From Cyanophora paradoxa (Eukaryota > Glaucocystophyceae > Cyanophorales > Cyanophoraceae): a DNA stretch of 64,000 nt. Position 1 is the stretch's first letter. Every line of letters starts with the position of its first letter. The notes under the pieces are model-generated. The model was not told the DNA's origin and made no database searches. It saw nothing but the letters and a program-made list of their open reading frames with translations. This document shows, one piece after another, positions 46,801 through 57,339 of this stretch. Location of the stretch: assembly GCA_004431415.1 (NCBI GenBank), contig QPMI01000122.1, forward strand, positions 88,491 through 152,490, written 5' to 3'. A program made the translations under genes and the position numbers.

Positions 46801-48625
46801 GTTGCACCCACTCACAGAGGAGCAGAAAGCACAATACAAGATCACTAAACACTGTTATATCTGTGCTGAACGATTTACCCATGAGAATTTCCCAGTGAGA
46901 GACCACTGTCATCAATCAGGAGCATTTATTGGGAAAGCATGCCGAAATTGCAACCTCCACAGGAGAATCTCAAAGCAAACCAAGGTAGCAATTGTGGTGG
47001 ATCACATGGATGAATGTGGACACGAAATATTCCGCAAAATTGCACAGCAAGATGATAAACTTCGTGTTGAGATCCTGAGCAAGAATTTCGACCAATACCT
47101 CTCCCTGCAATGGGGCATGTGGAAATTCATAGATGCTTCGCACTTCATGGACTTCCAGGCAGTGGATGCAAGTGATCTAATGGGTAAATTCCAGACTTTC
47201 GAGAATTGGCGTTCTCACAATATGGATTGGATCCTGCTCATTATGTTTCGGCTCCTGGATTATCCTGGGATGCAATGCTAATTTATACCAGAGCAAAGAT
47301 TGAGCAGATCAGTGATGTAGGGCAATACGAATTTATTGAGAGGGCAATTCGAGGTGGGTTTGCTACAATGCCTACTCGATATGCAAAGGTGGAAAACCCA
47401 GATGACCATATAGTTCTCTTGGATGCAAATAATCTGTATGGTTATGCTCTCAGTCAAGAACTGCCCACTGGCGATTTTCGGTGGGAAGATGTCACAGAGG
47501 CACTTAAAGAGACCCCTGGACGAAGTGCCTTTATTGAAGTAGACCTGGAATACCCACAAACTCTCACAGATCATTACGATTTTCCACTTGTAGTGAATAA
47601 AGAACAAATCACCACCGAAATGCTGGGTGAGTATCAACGAAAACTACTGGATATCACAGGTGAGAAGATAAGCAAAGACCCCAAACTCACAGCAACATTC
47701 ACACCCAAAAACAACTATGTGATCTCCCAACCTCTCTTGGTCTATCTTGTGAGCAAAGGTATTATAATTAAGAAGGTTCACAGGGTTCTCTCATTTGCAA
47801 CCTCTGCATTCATGAAGAGTTATATTGATCTAAATACGAAACTGAGGCGCCAATCTATGTCCAGATTCGAGAGTGACTTCTTTAAGTTAATGAACAATGC
47901 AATCTATGGTAAATGCCTCGAATCATGCAGGGGTCGATCTGTGTGAAGATTGCTAATAGTGAGAAACTCTGCAAGAAATATGCTGCAAGTCCACTCATCA
48001 AGGCGACCAATGTATTAAACGAAAATGCTGTTGCCTTTGAGATGTATTCCAAGCATGTTCACTTAGATAAACCAGTTGCAATTGGGGCTTTTGTGCTGGA
48101 TTTTGCGAAACTCCATAATAGCAGGTTCTTTTATGATGTGGTGAGGAGAACTTGGGAAACAGCAGAGCTACTATTCCATGATACAGATTCTTTCTGTCTA
48201 CTGCTGCATACCAATGATCTAAATAATGAGATGAAGCGAATTTCTGAACACCTGGATTGCAGTAATTATGATCCTGCTCACCCTCTCTTTGATAGGAGCA
48301 ATCGTTTGATTCCAGGTAAATATAAAACGAGTTTCCCAATGCAAAGATTGTGGAGTATGTAGGTCTGAGATCGAAACTCTATGCTTTCAGAACTGAGACC
48401 TTTGACAAAATAAAAATGTCTGGAACCTCCTCAAAAGAGGTTTACTTTGATGATTTCAAGAGATGCCTGTTTGAAGGCATCACCAAAACAGTAGCAGTAG
48501 TAAACAAGCGAAGGCAAGACCACAACCTATATGATTTGGAGAGCAGAAGGGTGGCTCTAAACCAACTCGATAGCAAAAGGAAGATATTAGACGATGGAAT
48601 TCACAGCATTCCATTTGGGCTCTAA
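46801..48625 (+). pseudogene. Protein-primed DNA polymerase B, segment A, N-terminally truncated and frameshifted
   Basis: Visible parts, in order: a zinc-finger block HCYICAERF with VRDHCHQSGAFIGKACRNCN (EndoVII-like, common in Polinton pPolB); YGLDPAHYVSAPGLSWDA; motif A LLDANNLYGYA; motif B KLMNNAIYGKCLE; motif C LFHDTDSF; and the end LDDGIHSIPFGL. Single-base frame breaks lie near 47200, 47944 (GRSV then VKIANS) and 48331. The N-terminal exonuclease and terminal-protein region is missing because the segment starts at the poly-C run. Family members copy linear DNA from a protein primer. The same protein occurs at 53.1-56.2 kb on the other strand, which confirms the frame joins. Confidence 0.85.
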
Positions 48626-48839
48626 TCTACTTCATTGATCTTTCTTTTTCTTTGGTTTCGCTCTCCAAGAAGTAACAAACCGCGAATTAAATGCAGCAGC
48701 CATATACATCTTAATCCTGGATCATTGGGCTCAATTGCAAAGTAGTTGGGAATTGTGTTCTCCTTCCACACAGAGTCTTGCATTTATTATATGAGAGATA
48801 AGGTAAAGATGCCTTCTACACAATAGGATTGAGACAACC

Positions 48840-49435
48840 ACCAAGAATTGTGAGAAAAGAGGCAATTGAAGATCGAGGAATATTCTGCCCATCACAGTTC
48901 CAGTGGAGGAGAAGAGCAGTCGAATATTGAAAAGATCAGAGATGGTCAAGCAATTAATCCCAGAGACCCTCCCAGCTGAGACAGCACCAAAAGAGTCGAA
49001 GATTGCTAAGAAGTTCTATGATCCAGGACAGGCTACAAGGATTTACTGCAATGAGACAGGAACTACCAGAGGAGAACTACAAGAAGATGAGAGAGTGGTA
49101 TGATAAGCAGGAGTCGTCCAGATTAATGCACCCACCCTATCTCGAAAAAGAGATCCATGATTCCAATTAGGCAACCCTTGATACCTATGTGATTGATCTG
49201 CTCTTCTTTCCTGCATACAAAAAGCAGAATGATGGTTATGATACATTTATGAGTGCAATGGAATCAACCCTGAGAACAGGGTTCATAATTCCAATGAGAG
49301 ACAAAAGTGCTCTCACTGCTCTTGCAGCATTCAAGCAACTTGAACAGAGAGTCCCCAGACCAATTGTTCGCATTCAGAGTGACAGTGGAAGCGAGTTTAC
49401 CAATGTGTTATTAGAAGAAGTGGAAAACTACACAT
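48840..49435 (+). pseudogene. DDE (rve) integrase, segment A, truncated
   Basis: The N-terminal part reads SRILKRSEMVKQL and IAKKFYDPG, then RQELPEENYKKMREWYDKQE in another frame. The core YVIDLLFFPAYKKQNDGYDT supplies the first catalytic Asp and RIQSDSGSEFTNVLLEEVEN the second. The protein then stops making sense: from 49436 the frame runs into the foldback repeat, so the catalytic Glu is lost. At least two frame breaks occur (about 49040 and 49178). Retrovirus-type integrases insert Polintons and mavirus into host DNA. Confidence 0.8.
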
Positions 49436-49640
49436 TTAATACCAAAACTACGCAACTACGCAACTTTCTGAAAAAGTTTGAGAGTAGGGGGGGAAAAAAA
49501 TTAGAAAAGTGAAAAAGTTGCGTAGTTGCGTAGTTTTGGTATTAAAAGCGTAGTTTGCGGTATTAATTTGCGTAGTTTAACATAGGTAGTTGAGTAGTTT
49601 AAAGTAGTTTTTATTAATTATAAAGTAGTTTATTATTTAT
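49436..49640. repeat. Foldback repeat at A/B boundary
   Basis: Left arm TTAATACCAAAACTACGCAA (49436 on) pairs with right arm TTGCGTAGTTTTGGTATTAA (to about 49546), around a spacer of about 45 bases. The right side goes on with further GCGTAGTTT and GTAGTTTA units to about 49640, while the left outer arm is cut away at the integrase. The same arms and spacer recur inverted at 57050-57320. Confidence 0.9.
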
Positions 49641-50028
49641 CTTATTGTTATCAGTCTGAGACTCTATGAAAATCGATTGACCTTAGTGTGAAACAGTGCG
49701 CCCCGCCCACTATGCAAGATACATGCACACTACGTACATGCGAGTTCTATGAAAACAATAACGATTTAGTCATGTATATATTTCGTATATATGTCCGACC
49801 TCCGTGTGTGTGATCCGCACAACTTTGACTTTTTAGTTGTTTTTTGGCTTTTCCGCATATGACGACATATACATATATATACCGGCGTCACCGACATATT
49901 CGGCGTCATCGCATTGCGGCGAGTCCGAAACGTATAGCATGCCACAAAGTAGTTTTTTATGTGTTTTTCGATCGATCGACCAATCGCGGATGTGAACCGA
50001 CTGTTTTATTTTATTTAATTTATCATTC

Positions 50029-50118
50029 ATGGGTGACAGGGGGATACCGGTTAAGGTGACAGAACGTGACAGGGGGGATACCGGTTAAGGTGACAGAACG
50101 TGACAGGGGGGATACCGT
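50029..50118 (+). repeat. Tandem repeat, about 31-bp unit
   Basis: Three copies of GGGTGACAGGGGGGATACCG with GTTAAGGTGACAGAAC between them, the last one decayed. Close spacing near an element end is typical of iterated protein-binding or replication sites, but no function can be shown. Confidence 0.75.
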
Positions 50119-50271
50119 AAAGGTGGCATTTTGTGGACATTTGTGGACATCGGGGCTACCGGGTTTGTGGTCATTTTGTGGACAAATTGCGAACAAAAAC
50201 TTGAATGCATATATATGTGTATATGACTGACCAGCCGCTGAGCGACTGACCGGCTTGCAAGTTGCAATTTC

Positions 50272-50325
50272 CCGAGTTCCGAGTCCCGAGTCCCGAGTCC
50301 CGAGTCCCGAGTCCCGAGTCCCGAC
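50272..50325 (+). repeat. Heptamer (GAGTCCC)n microsatellite
   Basis: About seven copies of CCGAGTC, one or two imperfect. Plain tandem slippage repeat. Confidence 0.85.
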
Positions 50326-50689
50326 TCGATAACACCGGCGATCGCGACTCGGCGGCGACCCCCTCTCGTTATCCGGGCGTAACTTTTGACAGCAAGCCGA
50401 TCTCGGCGCGCTCTCAATTGCTACGTGCTCGTAACTTGCTTCCGGGCATGTTGGTGCTAGTTTGACTAGCTTAGTCGCCGGGCGCGCAAAACCCCAGTTC
50501 GACATATTGACGGGTGCCAAAAACCGAGGTGTCCCCTACGTCGTGCGCGCCGGCGCGCGTTCTCGTGCGTTTCCACTAGTCATACTTTGCATCCGCGCGC
50601 GTATAGAGTAGTTCTACACTACTACAAAGCGGCGCGGTCTGATTCGCAAAGCGCGCGATTTGGCGGCTACGAAAGCACCGCGGCGCCTA

Positions 50690-52106
50690 CTACTTGCGTG
50701 GTCTCAGAGTCGCTTTTCGATCGCCATTAGCTACCGGCGCTACCGTTGCTACTTTTCTACTACTTCTTAATGTAGCTTTGGTTTCCGGCGCTTTGTAGCT
50801 CTCAGTTTGATTAGAGAACGACTTATACCATCGTTGGCTATTCACTCCGCCGGACAGCTTAGGCTCGGCGGCTGTTACTAGCCGCTGTAATTCTTTATTT
50901 ACTCGTTTCTCTTTTTGCACGCGATCCTCTAATAGAGTGCCTTGCGGCACAGTCGCGGCGGCTTCTATGCCTCTCTACGCAATTGCGCATCGACGCGCGC
51001 CTCGTCCTTTGCCGCCTCTAATGCATCTACTGTGGGCGCCATTAGGTAATCGACCGCCTGAACCGGTAAAAGCTCGTGGAAGGCAAAGCGACCCTCTACG
51101 CGATTGCGTCCGGATCAGTTAGCATAAACTTATAGCCCTCGCGCGCGCGACAGTATATACGATTCGGCTCCAATTGTTACCGCCCTTAGCGAATGGCGTC
51201 TTCTCGATGCGTAGCCTTACTGACATGCCCGGCTGAATCTGATCCAAATAAGCTATCGATTTCTTGAATTTCGCATCTTCTTTTTGCACTATAAGCTTAT
51301 AGTGACTCTCGTTGGTCTCGGCGGCATATAGCCGGTCGCAGAGTGCACCGTATTATTATAATTATATTCAGAGACGAAAGACATCTATAAATCGCGCCGT
51401 ATTATTCGCGATGCAGTAGCTCGTGATCAGCCGCCGCATTTGCTTGTTAAATGCTTCTATGCGCCCTTGCGCGCGATGGTCGGCTGTGTCGCTATCTGAT
51501 GCTCGATAAACTGATTCTCGAAATATTTGCGCATAATATCATTGCGGAATTCGCTTCCCGCATCGCTTTGCACTTTGAAATTGGTCTCGGCGCCTTATTT
51601 TGCAGCTGTATAAAGGCGCTAAGGTCGACGCGCGGACTTATCCGCATCGGGATAATGAACCCGACCCGTAATGTGTTCTCCATAGCCGTGAGAAAAGCAC
51701 TGTAATTATCATTATACTTCGAGTAAGCGGGAAAGAATAGCAGATCAATTACGTAGGTATCGAGAGGCTGTCGGATCGGTATAGCCGGGTCTCGTTTGCG
51801 GATAGGTGCGGCGCATTAATCTGAACGACCTCTTGCCGGCTATACCACTCTTGCAATTTCTTATAATTCTCGTCGGGCAGCTCTTGCCGTAGCTTAGTGA
51901 TCCTTTGAACCGGTTTGCGGATCGTAGAATTTACGCGCGATTTTCGATTCCTCCGGACAGCAAGGGCTACGGGCACGTCGCGGGGCACCAAAGCCTTAAA
52001 TCAGACCGCTTTACTATGCGGCTCTCTTTATTCTCTTTGGGCACGGGATCGGCAATGTGCTCCCCTCTAAATCTTGCGATCGTCTTACTATTGGCGGTCT
52101 TGACAT
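50690..52106 (-). pseudogene. DDE (rve) integrase, segment B, frameshifted
   Basis: Probable start MSRPPIVRRSQ at 52106. Parts in order: SRIVKRSD, KIARKFYDPQTGSKD, RQELPDENYKKLQEWYSRQE, catalytic YVIDLLFFPAY (first Asp, about 51740), QSDAGSEFRND (second Asp, about 51570) and IEAFNKQMRRLITSY (Glu, about 51455). The spacing between second Asp and Glu is about 35 residues, the DD35E pattern. YNNTVHSATGYMP and a small beta-domain (GMSVRLRIEKTPF...NNWSRIVYTV) close the integrase fold, as in retroelement integrases, and a basic tail ends at 50690. Frame breaks near 51460, 51380 and 51900 interrupt it. All catalytic residues survive, so damage is recent or due to sequencing. Confidence 0.8.
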
Positions 52107-52204
52107 CCTTGTCATCAGACAATAAAAAAGATCAATGTAACATTTTACATGCAAGAGGCAATAGAAGGTTTTGTTTGTTTACGGTAAATCGGGGCGGAAG
52201 ATCT

Positions 52205-52399
52205 TCACAACGATGCTGTTTCTATCGTATGTAAACCACCCATTATGCTTGTCCCACGATGCCCGTTTTCCTTTAAGAATTTGCGCAAGGTAGCCCGAGA
52301 TTTAATCGTCAAACCATGCTTTTCGAAATTGGGATACGATTGTGTAAGGTTCTCGCGGCACATCCAAATAAACGCGGCGCATTGCTTCCTGACGTTCAC
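52205..52399 (-). CDS. Small unrecognised viral ORF
   Basis: It reads MNVRKQCAAFIWMCRENLTQ, or in the neighbouring frame NRERQEAMRRVYLDVPREPY, then KSRATLRKFLKENGH, with WDKHNGWFTYDRNSIV in a shifted frame. Lying between the unknown gene and integrase, it may be a separate DNA-binding protein of about 100 residues broken by frameshift. Confidence 0.3.
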   Translation of the reverse strand: MNVRKQCAAFIWMCRENLTQSYPNFEKHGLTIKSRATLRKFLKENGHRGTSIMGGLHTIETASL

Positions 52400-52828
52400 G
52401 ATTGCGATTCATTTCTAACTTCCGAGACTGAGCACGAATTATTGCGAAAAGAGGTCTTGTGAATTTCCATTAATTCCAGATCCTTCAAGACTTTGATAGG
52501 GTCAATTACTTCCACAAAATCGGCAGCAGTTACGTTGGGGTCTTCTTCAAATAACTCCCTTCTCTCCTCGTGTGGTATTTCCGGATACGTAAACCAGAAG
52601 AAGCGATTGTCGACCATCCCATACATCCTATTGGGGTTTGCAGGAAAATACCCGATCATAGAGAAATTTAAGTTCTGAACATCCATCATACGACAAGACG
52701 GACAATCGCATTAATTCGCTCATTACTCAATCCGAGAAAGTTAGCAAAGACGGGGTTGCCTTCGATTGGAATGCTCATTATAGCGCGGTGGCGCCCGCGT
52801 CTTCATCGCCTTCAAATGCGTTGTCCAT
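52390..52828 (-). CDS. Unknown viral protein behind a conserved upstream motif
   Basis: ATG 52828 (MDNAFEGDEDAGATAL) is preceded by the AT-rich motif AAATATTTTCTCAGCTTAAA. The first frame ends after 16 codons and overlaps MSIPIEGNPVFANFLGLSNE. A third frame, from 52689, gives LNFSMIGYFPANPNRMYGMV and FFWFTYPEIPHEERRELFEE, ending at about 52396. These are probably one protein of about 145 residues with two frame breaks. The acidic, aromatic-rich character is distinctive, but I recognise no family. Confidence 0.5.
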
Positions 52829-52836
52829 TGTCGCCT

Positions 52837-52864
52837 TTTACTTTAAGCTGAGAAAATATTTTCC
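52837..52864 (-). promoter_or_regulatory. Shared upstream motif, gene at 52828
   Basis: On the minus strand: AAATATTTTCTCAGCTTAAA then GTAA, ending about 10 bases before ATG 52828. Nearly identical to the motif before the gene at 60104 in segment C. Confidence 0.65.
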
Positions 52865-53106
52865 TGTTGCCTAAATGTAGCGCGTTCTCCTTAAATCATT
52901 TTGCGTTGCCCACGGGCTTTCAATTTTTACCGCGATTACAGATAAATGGACGCCCCAGTGTGGGACGCGCACCCGATCCCTAATTACTTCCTAATCGACC
53001 CGGACGACCCCGGATTAAAGTGCATATGGCTTCTCCATATCCTAAGGCGACAGCTCCTTCAATTAGAGCGCAAACCAAGAAAAAGAACGCACGATAAGAT
53101 AGACGA

Positions 53107-56100
53107 CTAACAGCCGAATGGAAGGCTATGTATGCCGTCGCCTGATATGCAGCGCTTGCTATCGAATTGGGTCAGCGCTATCCGCTTGCTCTCCAAATCA
53201 TATAAGTGGTGGCATCGCCGTTGCTTGTTTACTACTGTTACTGTTTTTGTGATCCCGTCAAATAGGCAGCGCTTAAAGTCGTCGAAATGCACCTCTTTCG
53301 AGGCTGTCCCGCTCATTTTTACCTTGTCGTAGCTCTCAGTGCGGAAAGCATATAGCTTTGGTCGCAGCCCCAATACTCCACTATCTTGACGTCGGGCATC
53401 TCATTTTTATATTTACGGGAACATCCGGTTCTCGGACTATAAGGGCAGTCTAAATGAGGGCTGATCGCTCGCATGCCCGCTTCCAGATCCGCGGTCTCTA
53501 TATACAGACAGAACGAGTCAGTATCGTGAACAGCAGCTGAGCTTGCGACAGGTGGGACGGATCACGTCGTAAAAGAAGCTATAATTATGCAGCTTCGCGG
53601 CATCCAGCACATAAGCGCCAATAGCAACCGGTTTATCGAGTTTTACGTGTTTACTATACATTTCGAATGCAACAGCGCTTTCGTTTAATACATTCGTCGC
53701 TTTTACCAGCGGGCTCGCCGCATATTTCTTAAACAGCTTAGTGCTGTTCGCGATCTTTACCACGGAGCGCCCGCGACACGATTCCAGGCATTTACCGTAA
53801 ATAGCATTGTTCATTAATTAAAGAAGTCGCTCTCGAATTTATTCCGGGCTTCCTTTCGCAGCTTCGTGTTCAGATCTATATAGGGCTTCATAAATGCAGC
53901 GGTTGCAAACGAGAGCACCCGGTGGATCTTAGTAACTACAATCCCTTTTTACATATAGAGCAGCATCGGCTGAGAGACCACGTAATTATATTTCGGAGTA
54001 AACGAGGCGATCAGCTTCGGATCTTTACTGAGCTTCTCGCGCTAATCTCCAAAAGCCACGCTGATATTTGCGAGCATGTCCGCAGTAATTACCTCTTTAC
54101 TCACGATCAGCGGAAATCGCGATGGTCAGCCTTTAAATAGTCCGGATACGCAAGGTCGACCTCTATAAATGCACTCCGCCCTACAACCTCGGTAAAAGCT
54201 GTGCTTGTGTCGTCCAGCGATAGTCCCCGACCGTAAAGGCTGACTGAGCGCATAGCCATATAGGTTATTCGCATCCAATAGCACTATATGTTATTCTCGC
54301 TATTAGCCTCGCATATCGTGTGGGCATGGTCGCAAAGCCGCCCTAATTGCCCGCTCAATAAATTCGTATTGATCCGCATCGCTGATCTGTTCTATCGCGA
54401 CCCTCGTATGCTTTAACATCGCGTCCCACGATAGTCCCGGTGCGCTCACATAATGAGTCGGATCCAGACCGTATTGCTCATGGGCGAGCATACTGAATTT
54501 ACCGATTTTACCATGAGATCATTAACATCGGACGCCTGAAAATCCATGAAATTCGAGCGTCTATAAACTTGTAAAGTCCCACTGTAAAGAGAGATACTCA
54601 TCGAATTCTTACTTAGGATCTCGACCCGCAGCTTGTCGTCTTGCTGTGCGATTTCCTGATATAGCATGCCCGCACTCGTCATCCTATCAATGACCACGGC
54701 TACTTTCGTTTGCTTTGAGATCCTCCTATGTAATTGCATTTTCGGCAAGCTTTCCCTATATAATCGCCGCTTTGGTGACAGTGATCGCGCACAGGAAGTT
54801 TTCGTGGTAAACGCTGATTGCATATATAGCAGTGTTTGGTGATTTTATAGGCTTGCTTTTGCGCCTCTGTGAGCGGAATCATAGGTGTATTAGTAAATAG
54901 TGTATTAAGCATCTCGCGGCACAGATCGCCTAACGTGGTAAACATTGTCCCAGCGGATCCACGCCTCGAATTCGTGATTTTCAACATGAGAGCCCATAAC
55001 AACATTAAGTGCCACCGACTTTACCTCTCGCTTGGTTCTATTTGGTTCATTAGGAACCGGCACCGACTCCATTTCTACCTTGCAGTAACAGACAGTAGGA
55101 AGCCACACCATTTTCTTAGGTGTTGCAGTCCGAAAGTAATAAAGCTTCCGGGCTCCGGGCATTTACCTTTACTCAGCCGCCAATCGATACAGCGATTAGA
55201 GTCGGTGTGGCTATCGAGTTTCTCCTGTGATCGGAACCGGGACAAGCAGGTTTCGCAGTAGAAAATGCGCCCGTCGTTTGCTTTATCAAAGTGGTCTTTA
55301 AGAGGCGGCTCAGTGACATAATCGTAATATAGTGACCCTGTCCGTTTGCGTCCTCGATCAGCAGCAGGTTTACCTTCGATTTACGACGCGGATTACTTGA
55401 CATGTGCAGTGGTAAAGGTTTGGGTCGCATTGTCGGCGCCATATATATTAATTGACAGCTCGGGATTATTGTCCTCGAAACGATCGATTATTTGGGCATC
55501 GCAAGCCACCGGAAAGTAATGCTGAGAAGTCCAGCTCAGTCATCCACCGCCTATATTGGAACGGATCATTACGTTTGTGTCTGTTTATGTCGTTTCTGTG
55601 CAGCCATGCGAGGATAGCGTAATTAAAACAGTCGTGACCATCGATATTCTTAATATTTACTGTGGCTCCTTTAATCCAATCCATTCGGGGGTCTCAATGT
55701 AGCAGCCGCCCATCGGCGCATATGACAAAACGGCGACATGTAGCTTATCTAATTTACTGAGCCGGTAGCTGTCGACCTGTATCATCTGTTCATTCATTTG
55801 CTGAGCTACACCCACTAACTCAGTGAGAATATTGCGCGACCTTGTGATTACGAATAATCGCTGTAAATGTGTTTAGTGATAAAAACGTTAGGATCACTCA
55901 CTTTTACGTATCGGCAGATGAAAGTAGCGCACCTTATAGCTTTAAGCTCGTCCAGCTCTCTTTCAGCCGCCCAGGCAGATTTGCAGCGATGGTAGTGAGA
56001 AATTCCACCGGATCTAAGATTATCTGTTCATCCGCCTTATAGCTATACCAGGCGTATGCTTTATTCATTGCGAAACCGTCGTCCTCATCGGGTTCTATGA

Positions 56101-56200
56101 CGGCTAAGCGCCGCCTTCGGTATAGAAGCGCTCCACATTTTCCAGGCGATTGTAGAGCTCGTCGCAATATTCGCAGGTTAGCTAAGCGGGGTTTTCGATC
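53107..56200 (-). pseudogene. Protein-primed DNA polymerase B, segment B, near full length, frameshifted
   Basis: The N-terminal region reads DKLHVAVLSYAPMGGCYIET, then ATVNIKNIDGHDCFNYAILA, as in Polinton polymerases. RFEDNNPELSINIYGAD, LLLIEDANGQGHYITIMSLS and the finger FYCETCLSRFRSQEKLDSH follow. KHCYICNQRL and VRDHCHQSGDYIGKACRKCN form the second zinc site. YGLDPTHYVSAPGLSWDAML, the motif A region near 54270, NNAIYGKCLESCRGRSVV (motif B, about 53800), a damaged motif C near 53525 and the end DGIHSLPFGC complete it, with stop at 53107-53109. Length would be about 950 residues, usual for the family. At least eight frame breaks are spread over the gene. The protein copies linear DNA from a protein-primed end. 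Confidence 0.85.
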
Positions 56201-56260
56201 TAAGATCGCCGCCTCCGATCGTATTCGGCTTCGGTGATCTCCCAGTGACTAAAAGACTAC

Positions 56261-56539
56261 CTACAAGCCTAATATTTCGTCCTTTTTCTCTTTTATAAGG
56301 CGATTAGTTTGGCGGGCATCTTTTACTCTAGGGAACATTTTATTTCTCATTTTCGGCGCGTTTCGCAGTTTCTGTTGGAGTCTAAGCCTAGCAACTCCTC
56401 GCGAATGATTCTTCTTCGCACAGTGTATGAAGTGATCTGAATCAAATGCGATAGAATTTACAAACTTATCTACTCGTTTCTGAAAGCGTCTCTTTGAGAA
56501 ATTGGACTGATTTAGCTGATTTTCATTCATGCTATTCAT
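56261..56539 (-). CDS. Small basic unknown protein
   Basis: Intact frame of 92 codons, MNSMNENQLNQSNFSKRRFQ, strongly basic (KLRNAPKMRNKMFPRVKDAR), ending KKDEILGL. Charge suggests nucleic-acid binding. No family match. Confidence 0.4.
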   Translation of the reverse strand: MNSMNENQLNQSNFSKRRFQKRVDKFVNSIAFDSDHFIHCAKKNHSRGVARLRLQQKLRNAPKMRNKMFPRVKDARQTNRLIKEKKDEILGL

Positions 56540-57049
56540 AGAACACCCAGCCTTTGTTACATTGGTCGTTACGGTTTCGATGTCCAGAAAGACGTCGGAC
56601 AGGCTTTGGTATACGCCTCGGATAGGTCGCCATGTTTCTTAGTGTGTATTAGTGTGGTTCTGTGTCTGAAAATAATTTTTCCCGATGATCAAATTTTACG
56701 GACTTTGTATGGTGCGCCCCGACAAATTTTTCCCAGCGAGCTTACTGACGCTCCTGACCGAGAGCTTTACGTTTTCGGCAGCTCTATAACAAGTTGTATA
56801 TCGCCCGATTTGATGACATGGGTGCGGGTTCTTTTACCACGGCAATTCGGGTAGTAACCGAATATTCGCCTGAAAAGATCCTGTGTGGCTTCATATCCAT
56901 GGTCGCGGTTTGAGTGATCTCGTCCGCAGTCAGGCGTGCGTATAGGTCGGTCTGATAGCGGTCATTGTGTTGTCAGTATATACAATCAAAGGTAGGCTTA
57001 TATACCTTTGTCAAATTTGAGAATGGCAGATATATAGTATACAAATAAT
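56540..57049. other. Degraded or non-coding region
   Basis: A stretch on the minus strand (about 56995-56860) reads DLYARLTADEITQTATMDMK and VTTRIAVVKEPAP, which looks coding, but it is closed by stops on both sides. Around 56650-56740 there is a block, AAATTTTTCCCGATGA-like, that recurs near 59735-59805. I cannot assign a gene. Confidence 0.35.
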
Positions 57050-57320
57050 AAACTACTTAATTAATATAATAAACTACATGAAACTACTTGACTTTCCTTG
57101 CAAAACTACGCAACTTGAAACCAAAACTACGCACTTAATACCAAAACTACGCAACTACGCAACTTTTGCGCTTTTCAGAATTTTTGCCGCCCGACCTTCA
57201 AACCTTTTGCAGAAAGTTGCGTAGTTGCGTAGTTTTGGTATTAAATGCGTAGTTTCCGGTATTAAATTGCGTAGCTTCGCTATGTAGTCGCGTAGTTACT
57301 AAAAACTGATGTAGTTAATG
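57050..57320. repeat. Foldback repeat at B/C boundary
   Basis: Inner arms TTAATACCAAAACTACGCAA (57135 on) and TTGCGTAGTTTTGGTATTAA (to 57244) are perfect. Outer parts repeat AACTACNN/GCGTAGTT units with mismatches out to about 57050 and 57320. The spacer (57166-57213) is the reverse complement, with small changes, of the spacer at 49468-49512, so the two units are homologous but inverted. Confidence 0.9.
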
Positions 57321-57339
57321 ATTGTTTGGATGTCGTTTA

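Larger units (their letters stand above)
46799..49467 (+). mobile_element. Segment A: truncated Polinton/virophage-like element
   Basis: AT-rich segment with the C-terminal two-thirds of a protein-primed DNA polymerase B, then a DDE integrase, both on the plus strand. It begins abruptly in the middle of the polymerase and ends in the middle of the integrase, where a foldback repeat starts. Its proteins are clearly homologous to those of segment B but diverged and with different base composition, so A and B are separate lineages rather than a fresh duplication. Confidence 0.8.
49640..50689. other. Gene-poor left end of segment B
   Basis: No convincing gene. It holds a tandem repeat of about 31 bp (GGTGACAGAACGTGACAGGG, GGGATACCGGTTAA) at 50029-50118, a 7-bp GAGTCCC repeat at 50272-50325, and AT-rich sequence with GTATATA runs (49770-49880). 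A short frame 49844-50059 (+) is open but has no protein character. Confidence 0.6.
49500..57165 (-). mobile_element. Segment B: Polinton/virophage-like element with integrase and pPolB
   Basis: About 7.6 kb bounded by inverted copies of the foldback repeat. Genes read on the minus strand: small ORF, pPolB, an unknown protein, integrase, then a gene-poor 1 kb with tandem repeats next to the left boundary. The terminal arrangement (repeat, integrase, polymerase) fits an element with terminal inverted repeats. The alternative is that B and C are one element and the repeat at 57.1 kb is a later insertion. Confidence 0.65.

Noticed and set aside
46646-47281. Open frame joining host helicase region to viral polymerase through a proline run
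   Set aside because: The host part is in an intron frame, the prolines are the poly-C run and the last part is polymerase. It is a junction by-product, not a fusion gene.
48731-48949. Minus-strand frame in segment A with hydrophobic stretch
   Set aside because: Overlaps the integrase N-terminal region, which has a homologue in segment B; shadow frame.
56606-56854. Plus-strand frame of 82 codons in segment B
   Set aside because: No protein character; all neighbours read on the minus strand and the region is degraded.
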